A stretch of DNA of 7,301 bases from Desulfobacteraceae bacterium. Its GTDB lineage: Bacteria; Desulfobacterota; Desulfobacteria; Desulfobacterales; Desulfosalsimonadaceae. The notes below the pieces were generated by a model. The model was not told the DNA's origin. It made no database searches and saw only the letters and a list, made by a program, of their open reading frames with translations. The position numbers and the translations under genes are program-made. Numbering within the stretch: the first letter of the stretch is position 1; the number at the start of each line of letters is the position of its first letter. This document shows positions 1 through 5,724 of this stretch, in pieces. Where the stretch lies: NCBI GenBank assembly GCA_024636355.1, contig JAGXHH010000152.1:1-7301 (forward strand), written 5' to 3'.

Positions 1-227
1 GTGTCGAGCAGCAGGGGCTTGTCGGTAACCGTTGCGACGGTGTCCACTAAGAAGCGCATCTTCTCCCCGGGTGCTTTTTTCAATGGCCCCGGGTTGATGT
101 CAATGGCGTCGGCGCCGGCGGCCAGGCAGCGTTTCACCAGGGAGACGATCGGTCCGGGGTTAAGCGCCTCGATTGCTTCGGCGATTTCCGGATGGGTGAT
201 CTGGAGGTTGTCTGCAATAATAAGCAT
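1..227 (-). CDS. Pterin-binding methyltransferase, AcsE-like (5'-end only)
   Basis: The first 75 codons of a minus-strand gene are visible, and the rest lies beyond base 1. The protein begins MLIIADNLQITHPEI and contains AGADAIDINPGP at about residues 43-54, then a run ending DKPLLLDT. This is the start of a pterin-binding TIM barrel. It resembles methyltetrahydrofolate:corrinoid/iron-sulfur-protein methyltransferase (AcsE, which begins MLIIGERIN and has ALDLNVGP at the matching place) more than dihydropteroate synthase. AcsE-type enzymes move the methyl group of methyl-tetrahydrofolate to a corrinoid protein in the cytoplasm, as in the Wood-Ljungdahl pathway used by many sulfate reducers. 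The ATG at 227 has the ribosome binding site AAAAGGA just upstream and lies 11 bases after the asnS stop, so the two genes are probably co-transcribed. The family call is fairly firm. The exact substrate is inferred, because dimethylamine, glycine-betaine and other MtgA-like methyltransferases share this N-terminus. Confidence 0.8.
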   Translation of the reverse strand, partial: MLIIADNLQITHPEIAEAIEALNPGPIVSLVKRCLAAGADAIDINPGPLKKAPGEKMRFLVDTVATVTDKPLLLD

Positions 228-238
228 TCGAATCCTTT

Positions 239-1633
239 TTAAAATTCGATCGTTCCCGGTGTCCTTGGAAACGGAATAACGTCGCGGATATTGGAAATCC
301 CCGTGACCAGCATGAGCATCCGTTCGAAACCGAGGCCGTAGCCGCTGTGGGGGACGCTGCCGTAGCGTCGGGAATCGAGATACCACCAGTATTCGGACGG
401 TTCCAACCCGGTTTCCCGCATGCGAAGCTCCAGCATATCGCTGCGCTCCTCCCGCTGACTGCCGCCGATGATTTCGCCGATGCGCGGCACGATGACATCC
501 ATTGCCGCCACGGTTTTTCCGTCGTCATTTACCCGCATGTAGAACGGTTTGATCTGCCGGGGATAGTTGTAAATAATGACCGGCTGCTTGAAATGGGTTT
601 CGGCCAGGAACCGCTCGTGTTCTGTTTGAAGATCCCGGCCGTAGGCGATCTCGTAGTCGAAGCGCTGGCCGCTTGCGGTCAGTATCCGGACCGCTTCTTC
701 ATAGGGAAGCCGGATAAACGTATTGGCTGTAATCGATTCCAGGGTATCGGGCAGGGATTTGTCCACAAAACTGGAAAACAGCGCCAGGTCTTCTGCGCAG
801 TTTTCCCGGATGTGGCCGACCAGGTACTTAATCAGCGCTTCGGCGCCGTCCATGTTTTCCTCCAGGTCGCAGAAGGCCATTTCCGGCTCGACCATCCAGA
901 ACTCGGCGGCATGCCGGCTGGTGTGGGAGTTTTCCGCGCGAAAGGTGGGACCGAAGGTGTAGACATCGCCCAGTGCAAGGGCGAACATCTCGGCGGCCAG
1001 CTGACCGGATACCGTCAGGTTGACTTTTTTTCCGAAAAAATCCTGCTCATAAAATCCCGGAAATTCCTTTTCCCGCAGGCCTTCGGGGGTAAGTGTCGTC
1101 ACGCAAAACATTTCGCCGGCCCCCTCGCAGTCCGATCCGGTGATAATCGGGGTGTGGACGTAAACAAATCCCCGGTCGTGGAAAAACCGGTGTATCGCAA
1201 AGGCGAGTTCCGAGCGGATACGGAAGGCGGCGCCGTATTTGTTCGTCCGGGGGCGCAGGTGTCCGATGGTGCGCAGAAACTCGTCGGAATGCCGTTTTTT
1301 CTGCAGGGGATAGGTATCGGGGGCGATCTGGTAGATCGTCACACTTTCGGCCGCGATTTCCCATTTCTGTCCCTTTCCGGGCGATTCGCGCACAGCACCG
1401 ATGACGGCCACTGCCGACCCGGTGGTCAGGCGCTTGATCTCTTCATAGTTTTCAAGATGCTCTTCGGCAATCACCTGAATGTTGGCAAGAGCGGAGCCGT
1501 CGTTGATCTCAAGAAAGGAGAAGGTTTTGGAATCCCGCCGGGTCCGCACCCATCCTTTGATCAGCACCCGGTCAACAGGTGCGGCGGCGGCAAGCAGCTT
1601 ATGGATTCTGGTACGCAGAATAATATGCATCAT
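239..1633 (-). CDS. asnS: Asparagine--tRNA ligase (AsnRS)
   Basis: This cytoplasmic class IIb aminoacyl-tRNA synthetase charges tRNA-Asn with asparagine using ATP. From the chosen start it is 464 residues, close to the 466 of E. coli AsnRS. An N-terminal OB-fold anticodon-binding domain (about residues 20-110) carries the hallmark GWVRTRRDSK at 27-36. The catalytic core follows, with LRPRTN (126-131), EGAGEMF (170-176), motif 2 FRAENSHTSRHAAEF (231-245), GEIIGGSQREER (386-397) and motif 3 GLGFERML (433-440). The C-terminus DVIPFPRTP is diagnostic for AsnRS rather than AspRS. The frame also opens upstream to an ATG at 1666, but the start at 1633 is preferred: GAAAAGGG sits 7 bases before it, and the 11 extra residues do not resemble the family. 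A second ATG follows at 1630. The AcsE-like gene lies directly downstream on the same strand, and the RsbRD-like/dsr cluster is divergent. No frameshift or missing motif is seen. Confidence 0.98.
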   Translation of the reverse strand: MMHIILRTRIHKLLAAAAPVDRVLIKGWVRTRRDSKTFSFLEINDGSALANIQVIAEEHLENYEEIKRLTTGSAVAVIGAVRESPGKGQKWEIAAESVTIYQIAPDTYPLQKKRHSDEFLRTIGHLRPRTNKYGAAFRIRSELAFAIHRFFHDRGFVYVHTPIITGSDCEGAGEMFCVTTLTPEGLREKEFPGFYEQDFFGKKVNLTVSGQLAAEMFALALGDVYTFGPTFRAENSHTSRHAAEFWMVEPEMAFCDLEENMDGAEALIKYLVGHIRENCAEDLALFSSFVDKSLPDTLESITANTFIRLPYEEAVRILTASGQRFDYEIAYGRDLQTEHERFLAETHFKQPVIIYNYPRQIKPFYMRVNDDGKTVAAMDVIVPRIGEIIGGSQREERSDMLELRMRETGLEPSEYWWYLDSRRYGSVPHSGYGLGFERMLMLVTGISNIRDVIPFPRTPGTIEF

Positions 1634-1640
1634 GGTTAAA

Positions 1641-1648
1641 CCCTTTTC
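1641..1648 (-). promoter_or_regulatory. Ribosome binding site fixing the asnS start
   Basis: On the minus strand, GAAAAGGG lies 7 bases before the ATG at 1633. It supports that codon over the in-frame upstream ATG at 1666, which has no comparable purine tract at the right distance. Its A-run is also the right arm of the palindrome at 1644-1657. Confidence 0.65.
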
Positions 1649-1657
1649 AATTGAAAA
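1644..1657. repeat. 14-base perfect palindrome in the asnS leader
   Basis: TTTTCAATTGAAAA is a perfect 14-base palindrome 11 bases upstream of the asnS start codon. One arm overlaps the asnS ribosome binding site. It could be an operator half-site pair, or an RNA element weakly masking the ribosome binding site, but it is AT-rich and has no loop, so chance is a fair explanation. Confidence 0.4.
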
Positions 1658-1726
1658 TGGCTGCAACGCAGTAGAGGGATTTGTTTACGACGCCATCAAC
1701 GCAATTGAAGCTTGAAATCAATTCAT

Positions 1727-1754
1727 AACATAATGCCGGAAAAATGTCTCACAA
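1727..1754 (-). promoter_or_regulatory. Candidate weak promoter for asnS
   Basis: Read on the minus strand, TTGTGA (1754-1749) and TATGTT (1732-1727) are separated by 16 bases. Each matches the sigma70 consensus hexamer at four of six positions. The expected transcript would start near 1720 and have a leader of about 87 bases. This is the best leftward candidate I found between the divergent genes, but the match is modest. Confidence 0.3.
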
Positions 1755-1785
1755 GTCTGCCGAAGCCTCAGCAATTCCGCCCTCC

Positions 1786-1801
1786 CGCCGGTATAACGGC
1801 G
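1786..1801. repeat. Small GC-rich inverted repeat between divergent genes
   Basis: CGCCG (1786-1790) and CGGCG (1797-1801) form a perfect 5-base-pair stem around the loop GTATAA. Only three T residues follow on the plus strand, and no gene converges here, so a terminator is unlikely. Lying 25 bases upstream of the -35 box at 1826, it could be a regulator site, but the arms are short. Confidence 0.3.
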
Positions 1802-1825
1802 TTTAGGTAATCAATGGTATTTTGC

Positions 1826-1854
1826 TTGACAACCCCGGGGTATTTGAATATAGT
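1826..1854 (+). promoter_or_regulatory. Near-consensus sigma70 promoter driving the RsbRD-like gene and probably dsrMKJOP
   Basis: TTGACA at 1826-1831 is a perfect -35 box. After exactly 17 bases comes TATAGT at 1849-1854, which differs from TATAAT at one position. Transcription should begin near 1861, giving a leader of roughly 98 bases before the ATG at 1959. This is much the best promoter in the window. No comparable promoter or clear terminator lies between this gene and dsrM, so it may also transcribe the dsr genes. Confidence 0.75.
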
Positions 1855-1958
1855 CACTCCCTTTGGATTACTCATAATCTGTTAAAATCCTGATATATAT
1901 TCTTTATTGAGCTGTCGGACGGTCTACGGGACGGCAGTCGGCAGCAGGCGTATAATCG

Positions 1959-2504
1959 ATGAAAATGCACACTGTTTTCCATGAAAACAGAGACAAATGG
2001 GTGGAACAGTGGCTGGATTTCGTGATCGGGACCTATCCGGCTGAATCCGGGCGTTTTTTCAGAAACACCCTTGATCCGTTTTCCAATCCGGTCGGCGTGA
2101 CACTGAAAAAAGGAATCGAAGATCTCTACGATATCCTGGTGGCCCCTTCGTTTGACCCGGATGCGGTCGCACAGGCTGTCAAGCCGATGGTTCATCTGAG
2201 GGCGGTTCAGGAATTTACAGCCAGCGAATCGCTCGGTTTTTTGTTCGAAATCAAAAAAATTGCAGCAGCGGGCGTAAAGAAATTGCAGATCGGCCATAAG
2301 GACATCGGCGAATCAATGGCCGAATTCGAAAGCCGGGACGATGCGGTGATGCTCATCGCCTTTGATCTTTACATGGCGAGTAAAAGGAAGGTATATGAGC
2401 TCAGGTCCCGACATGCCCGCGATAATGTCCGGCAGTTGCTCATTAAGAAGGGTTTGATATGCGAGTTGCCGGACATTGATCCGGACCTCGGGGATAAAGT
2501 GTGA
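1959..2504 (+). CDS. RsbRD N-terminal-domain-like protein, putative sensor/regulator
   Basis: A 181-residue soluble protein with no signal peptide or membrane segment. The N-terminal part (HENRDKWVEQWLDFVIGTYP, then RFFRNTLDPFSNPVG at about residues 32-46, then LRAVQEFTASESLGFLFEIKK near 88-108) resembles the RsbRD N-terminal domain, a helical sensory module first named in Bacillus stressosome proteins. Those proteins carry a C-terminal STAS domain. This one ends in a charged helical tail (SKRKVYELRSRHARDNVRQLL) and has no STAS, kinase or DNA-binding motif that I recognise. Its position immediately before dsrM, on the same strand behind a strong promoter, suggests a role in sensing or regulation linked to sulfate respiration. 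That role is inference; the domain call rests on remembered motif resemblance. The ATG at 1959 has only a weak upstream AGG (1946-1948), and an in-frame ATG at 1965 is an equally possible start. Confidence 0.8.
   Translation: MKMHTVFHENRDKWVEQWLDFVIGTYPAESGRFFRNTLDPFSNPVGVTLKKGIEDLYDILVAPSFDPDAVAQAVKPMVHLRAVQEFTASESLGFLFEIKKIAAAGVKKLQIGHKDIGESMAEFESRDDAVMLIAFDLYMASKRKVYELRSRHARDNVRQLLIKKGLICELPDIDPDLGDKV
1972..1990 (+). repeat. Perfect 8-base inverted repeat within the first codons of the RsbRD-like gene
   Basis: CTGTTTTC (1972-1979) and GAAAACAG (1983-1990) are exact reverse complements separated by CAT. The repeat lies 13-31 bases into the coding sequence and about 110 bases downstream of the predicted transcription start. 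It could be a repressor-type operator or an RNA hairpin at the ribosome's early path. The stem is mostly A-T. Confidence 0.45.
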
Positions 2505-2675
2505 AAACCCGGCTTTAATTTACAGAATTTAAGGACAGCGACGTATTTTGCGAGAGTAAAATTTGAACCTGACGCAGAGATTGGCGAAAAAGACGGTTTT
2601 CGTTCAGTCACTAAATAAACAGGTATTAATAGTCAGACCGGCGCCGGCCGGATGTTAAAAGGGGTTAGCATTTCG

Positions 2676-2685
2676 GAACCGGTTC
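2676..2685. promoter_or_regulatory. Palindrome just before the dsrM ribosome binding site
   Basis: GAACCGGTTC is a perfect 10-base palindrome ending 8 bases before the dsrM ribosome binding site. It lies 28 bases after another perfect palindrome, CCGGCGCCGG (2638-2647). Its placement would suit an operator for the dsr operon. No known regulator motif is recognised, and short GC-rich palindromes are common by chance. Confidence 0.25.
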
Positions 2686-2693
2686 GGTAAAGT

Positions 2694-2700
2694 GAGGTGG
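2694..2700 (+). promoter_or_regulatory. Ribosome binding site fixing the dsrM start
   Basis: GAGGTGG lies 6 bases before the ATG at 2707. The same frame also opens at a GTG at 2692, but that codon would sit inside this site and has no purine-rich stretch of its own, so the ATG at 2707 is chosen. Confidence 0.7.
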
Positions 2701-2706
2701 TGCTCA

Positions 2707-3723
2707 ATGAATGCAGCTTATTTGTATTCGCTCATTGCAGTGGTCGTACTCGGATTGATCGCGTATGCGGGGGTTGAAGCAGCGGGACTCGACGGGTTGT
2801 TCGGTTTGGTGATCCCCTATGTGGCTCTGCTCATTTTCATCATAGGATTTGCCAACCGGATGCTGGACTGGGCGCGCTCCGCGGTTCCGTTTCGGATTCC
2901 GACGACGAGCGGTCAGCAGAAATCGTTGCCCTGGATCAAACATGCCAAGCTGGACAACCCGACAACGACGGGCGGCGTGATTGGCCGGATGCTTCTGGAA
3001 GTCCTGTTATTCCGGTCGCTTTTCATGAACAACAGGGTCGGTTTTCGACAAGTCGGAGATTCACAGCGGATCGCCTATAAATGGGTTATCTGGTTGTGGT
3101 TGTTCGGCATTTTGTTCCATTATTCCTTTCTGACGGTGGTGATACGGCATTTGCGGTTTTTCATGGAACCGACTCCGCTGCTCATATCCGGCCTGGAAAG
3201 AGTGGACGGCATGCTGCAGGTCGGGCTGCCGGGCCTCTTTATCTCCGGTGTGGTCCTGTTTGCCGCCGCCACAATGCTGTTGCTCCGGCGCATCGTGCTC
3301 CCCCGGCTCCGGTACATTTCGATGCCGGCCGACTACTTTCCCCTGTTGCTGATCATCGGGATTGCCGTAACGGGCCTGTTCATGCGGTATTATACCAAAG
3401 TTGACATCAGTCGGATCAAGGAGCTGACCATGGGCCTGGCGACATTTCGTCCGGCCATACCGGAAGGCGAGATCGGCGGCCTGTTTTACGTTCACCTGTT
3501 TTTCGTATTGCTTCTTCTCGCCTATATACCCTTCAGCAAGCTCATGCACATGGGCGGCGTCTTCTTGAGCCCCACCCGGAATATGGCGAACAACAGCCGG
3601 ATCAAGCGGCATATCAACCCCTGGAACCATCCGGTGAAGACGCATACGTATGAAGAATACGAAGACGATTTTCGTGAAAAAATGATTGAGGCTGGTCTTC
3701 CAGTTGAAAAGGAGCCGAAATGA
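2707..3723 (+). CDS. dsrM: DsrM, NarI-like cytochrome b subunit of the DsrMKJOP complex
   Basis: DsrM is the diheme cytochrome b that links the menaquinone pool to DsrK in the membrane complex of dissimilatory sulfate reduction. The 338-residue protein has about six hydrophobic segments (roughly residues 6-25, 30-49, 124-146, 175-193, 210-226 and 258-279). Two histidine pairs are visible: H138 and H148 with nine residues between them (LFHYSFLTVVIRH), and H263 and H281 with seventeen between (VHLFF...LMHMGG). These are the same spacings as the heme b ligands of nitrate reductase NarI, so two b hemes are expected. The long hydrophilic C-terminus, with SPTRNMANNSRIKRHINPWNHPVK and TYEEYEDDFREKM, is typical of DsrM and should lie in the cytoplasm near DsrK. 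The stop overlaps the dsrK start (ATGA), implying translational coupling. Confidence 0.95.
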   Translation: MNAAYLYSLIAVVVLGLIAYAGVEAAGLDGLFGLVIPYVALLIFIIGFANRMLDWARSAVPFRIPTTSGQQKSLPWIKHAKLDNPTTTGGVIGRMLLEVLLFRSLFMNNRVGFRQVGDSQRIAYKWVIWLWLFGILFHYSFLTVVIRHLRFFMEPTPLLISGLERVDGMLQVGLPGLFISGVVLFAAATMLLLRRIVLPRLRYISMPADYFPLLLIIGIAVTGLFMRYYTKVDISRIKELTMGLATFRPAIPEGEIGGLFYVHLFFVLLLLAYIPFSKLMHMGGVFLSPTRNMANNSRIKRHINPWNHPVKTHTYEEYEDDFREKMIEAGLPVEKEPK

Positions 3724-5333
3724 CAGGAAAACCAAAAGATCTGATAAATTCGATCGATTTTACCCCGCCGGAAAAACCGTGGGATGATGTGGATGCCGAC
3801 CTGTCGAGCGGCAGGTTCTGCTACCCCACGAAGAAAAAGAATCTCGAATATCTGGGGATGCCCACCACCACCAAGGACGAGTGGTCTCCCGCGGATGAAG
3901 AATGGCCGCTTCCCGACAACTGGCAGGAAATCATTTATGAAGGCTTTAAGGACCGGCTGGAAAAATACCGGTCGCTGAAAGTGTTCATGGACATCTGTGT
4001 CCGCTGCGGAGCGTGCGCGGACAAATGCCACTTCTTTATCGGTACGGGTGATCCCAAGAACATGCCGGTGCTGCGTGCCGAACTGCTCCGTTCCGTCTAC
4101 CGGAAGGATTTTACGACCGCAGGCAAGATTCTCGGACGCCTGGCCGGCGCCCGGCCGCTGACCAAAGACGTCATCAAGGAATGGTTTTCCTATTTCTATC
4201 AATGTTCGGAATGCCGGCGGTGCTCCGTATACTGCCCCTATGGCATCGATACGGCCGAAGTCACCATGATGGCCCGGGAATTGCTGAGTCTGTTGGGGCT
4301 CAACATCAACTGGGTTCTGGAACCGGCGGCAAACTGCTTCCGTACCGGCAACCACCTGGGCATTCAGCCGCACGCCTTCAAGGAGATGGTCGAGTTCTTC
4401 TGCGACGATATCGAAGAAGTTACCGGCAAACGGATCAACCCGTCATTTAACCGGAAAGGGGCCGAAATCCTTTTCATCACCCCATCTGGTGATGTTTTTG
4501 CAGATCCGGGCACGTATACCTTCATGGGGTATCTGATGCTGTTTGAGCATATCGGCCTCGATTATACCTTATCGACGTATGCATCGGAAGGCGGCAACTT
4601 CGGTCTGTTCACCTCCTCGGATATGATGAAGCGGTTGAACGCCAAGATGTATGCGGAAGCCAAACGGCTGGGCGTCAAGTGGATACTCGGTGGCGAATGC
4701 GGCCATATGTGGCGGGTCATCAACCAGTATATGGATACCATGAACGGACCGACCGACTTCATGGAATTGCCGGTCAACCCGATCACGGGAACCCGGTTCG
4801 AAAACGCCGCATCGACCAAGATGGTCCACATCACGGAATTTACGGCCGACCTGATTCGAAATGACAAGCTCAAGCTCGACCCGAGCCGCAACGACAAGTT
4901 CAAGGTGACGTTCCACGACTCCTGCAACCCGGCCAGGGCCATGGGGCTTTTCGAGGAACCGCGCTACGTGCTCAACAGCGTTTGCAACAATTTCTATGAC
5001 ATGCCGGAAAGCACGATCCGGGAACATACGTTCTGCTGCGGCAGCGGATCCGGGCTCAATACGGAAGAAATCATGGACCTGCGGCTGCGGGGTGGACTGC
5101 CCCGGGCAAACGCCGTAAAGCATGTCCATGATAAATACGGGGTAAACATGCTGGCGTGTATCTGTGCCATCGATCGGGCGGTCTTTCCGCCACTGATGGA
5201 ATACTGGGTTCCTGAAGTCGGCACCACCGGCATACACGAGCTGGTAGGCAATGCACTGGTCATGGACGGTGAGATCGAACGCACCACCAACCTGCGCTTC
5301 GAACCCCTGACTGACGAAGAGACGGAGGAATAA
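3720..5333 (+). CDS. dsrK: DsrK, HdrD-like iron-sulfur subunit of the DsrMKJOP complex
   Basis: DsrK is a cytoplasmic-side iron-sulfur protein related to heterodisulfide reductase HdrD. It is believed to reduce the DsrC trisulfide with electrons from DsrM. The 537-residue protein has no signal peptide or membrane segment. Two [4Fe-4S] ferredoxin motifs are present: C93, C96, C99, C103 (CVRCGACADKC) and C162, C165, C168, C172 (CSECRRCSVYC). A C-terminal CCG domain carries C402 (HDSCNPARA), C439-C440-G441 (FCCGSGSG) and C480/C482 (LACICAID), expected to hold the unusual catalytic cluster. The last pair is C-X-C followed by D485, whereas HdrD-type domains have C-X-X-C. An earlier GGECGHMWR at 324-332 looks like the remains of a first CCG repeat. 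The start has AAAAGGAG upstream (3707-3714) and overlaps the dsrM stop by four bases. Confidence 0.96.
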   Translation: MTGKPKDLINSIDFTPPEKPWDDVDADLSSGRFCYPTKKKNLEYLGMPTTTKDEWSPADEEWPLPDNWQEIIYEGFKDRLEKYRSLKVFMDICVRCGACADKCHFFIGTGDPKNMPVLRAELLRSVYRKDFTTAGKILGRLAGARPLTKDVIKEWFSYFYQCSECRRCSVYCPYGIDTAEVTMMARELLSLLGLNINWVLEPAANCFRTGNHLGIQPHAFKEMVEFFCDDIEEVTGKRINPSFNRKGAEILFITPSGDVFADPGTYTFMGYLMLFEHIGLDYTLSTYASEGGNFGLFTSSDMMKRLNAKMYAEAKRLGVKWILGGECGHMWRVINQYMDTMNGPTDFMELPVNPITGTRFENAASTKMVHITEFTADLIRNDKLKLDPSRNDKFKVTFHDSCNPARAMGLFEEPRYVLNSVCNNFYDMPESTIREHTFCCGSGSGLNTEEIMDLRLRGGLPRANAVKHVHDKYGVNMLACICAIDRAVFPPLMEYWVPEVGTTGIHELVGNALVMDGEIERTTNLRFEPLTDEETEE

Positions 5334-5337
5334 TCCG

Positions 5338-5724
5338 ATGCAAGATAAGGGCAAGATCATTGCCGGTCTGATCATCTTTTTCATGATCCTGACCTTTCCG
5401 TTCTGGTACAACCGCGGCGCTGCCTCTCCTGCCCCGGAACCCGAGCTGACCCAAAAGGCGAAAGAGGCGAAGGTCTGCATCGCCGATACCGAATATATGC
5501 GAACGGAACACATGCAGGTGCTCGATGTCTGGCGTGACACGGTTGTACGCGACGGCAAGCGGGTTTATGTGAATGCCGAAGGAAAAGAGTATGTGGCGAG
5601 CCTGTCGGACACCTGTATGGATTGTCATTCAAACAAGGCGGAATTCTGCGACAGATGCCATAATTATGCCTCTGTAACACCCTACTGCTGGGAATGCCAT
5701 ACGTATCCGGAGGAGAAGAAATAA
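5338..5724 (+). CDS. dsrJ: DsrJ, triheme cytochrome c of the DsrMKJOP complex
   Basis: DsrJ is a small periplasmic, membrane-anchored cytochrome c in the complex. The 128-residue protein starts with one hydrophobic segment (about residues 7-23, IIAGLIIFFMILTFPFW), most likely an uncleaved anchor. Three CXXCH heme sites follow: C93-H97 (CMDCH), C104-H108 (CDRCH) and C117-H121 (CWECH), close together as expected for DsrJ. C47 (AKVCIADTEYMR) is outside the heme motifs and lies where characterised DsrJ proteins have the cysteine that serves as an unusual distal heme ligand. H58, M54 and M59 are the other nearby candidate ligands. The gene starts 4 bases after the dsrK stop, with GGAGG at the end of dsrK as its ribosome binding site. 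The function of the cytochrome in sulfate reducers is still not firmly established. Confidence 0.95.
   Translation: MQDKGKIIAGLIIFFMILTFPFWYNRGAASPAPEPELTQKAKEAKVCIADTEYMRTEHMQVLDVWRDTVVRDGKRVYVNAEGKEYVASLSDTCMDCHSNKAEFCDRCHNYASVTPYCWECHTYPEEKK
5709..5715 (+). promoter_or_regulatory. Ribosome binding site fixing the dsrO start
   Basis: GGAGGAG within the last codons of dsrJ lies 8 bases before the ATG at 5724. The dsrO frame is also open back to an ATG at 5694, but that codon lies inside dsrJ and would put ten extra residues before the Tat motif, so 5724 is preferred. Confidence 0.75.

Larger units (their letters stand above)
2505..2706. other. Intergenic region between the RsbRD-like gene and dsrM
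   Basis: This 202-base gap holds no credible gene. It contains a 6-base-pair AT-rich hairpin (CGAAAA 2585-2590 with TTTTCG 2597-2602, loop AGACGG), the palindrome CCGGCGCCGG at 2638-2647 and the palindrome GAACCGGTTC at 2676-2685. No hairpin is followed by a T-tract, so I see no intrinsic terminator. The only -10-like element, TATTAA at 2624-2629, lacks a good -35 box. Read-through from the promoter at 1826 into dsrM is therefore plausible, with possible regulation in this gap. Confidence 0.5.

Noticed and set aside
347..1639. A 430-codon plus-strand open frame lying opposite asnS
   Set aside because: It is wholly antisense to a full-length AsnRS with every family motif intact. Its translation resembles no known protein and it has no convincing ribosome binding site. 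Long antisense frames are common opposite GC-rich genes with strong codon bias.
2585..2602. Hairpin CGAAAA/TTTTCG considered as a terminator after the RsbRD-like gene
   Set aside because: The stem is short and AT-rich with no following T-tract, so it does not have the form of an intrinsic terminator.
3522..4373. A 283-codon minus-strand open frame across the dsrM/dsrK junction
   Set aside because: It spans two clearly coding, translationally coupled genes on the other strand, and its translation shows no recognisable domain.
4569..5558. A 329-codon minus-strand open frame across dsrK and dsrJ
   Set aside because: It is the shadow of two well-supported Dsr genes. Its translation is low-complexity in character, with no motif and no upstream signals.
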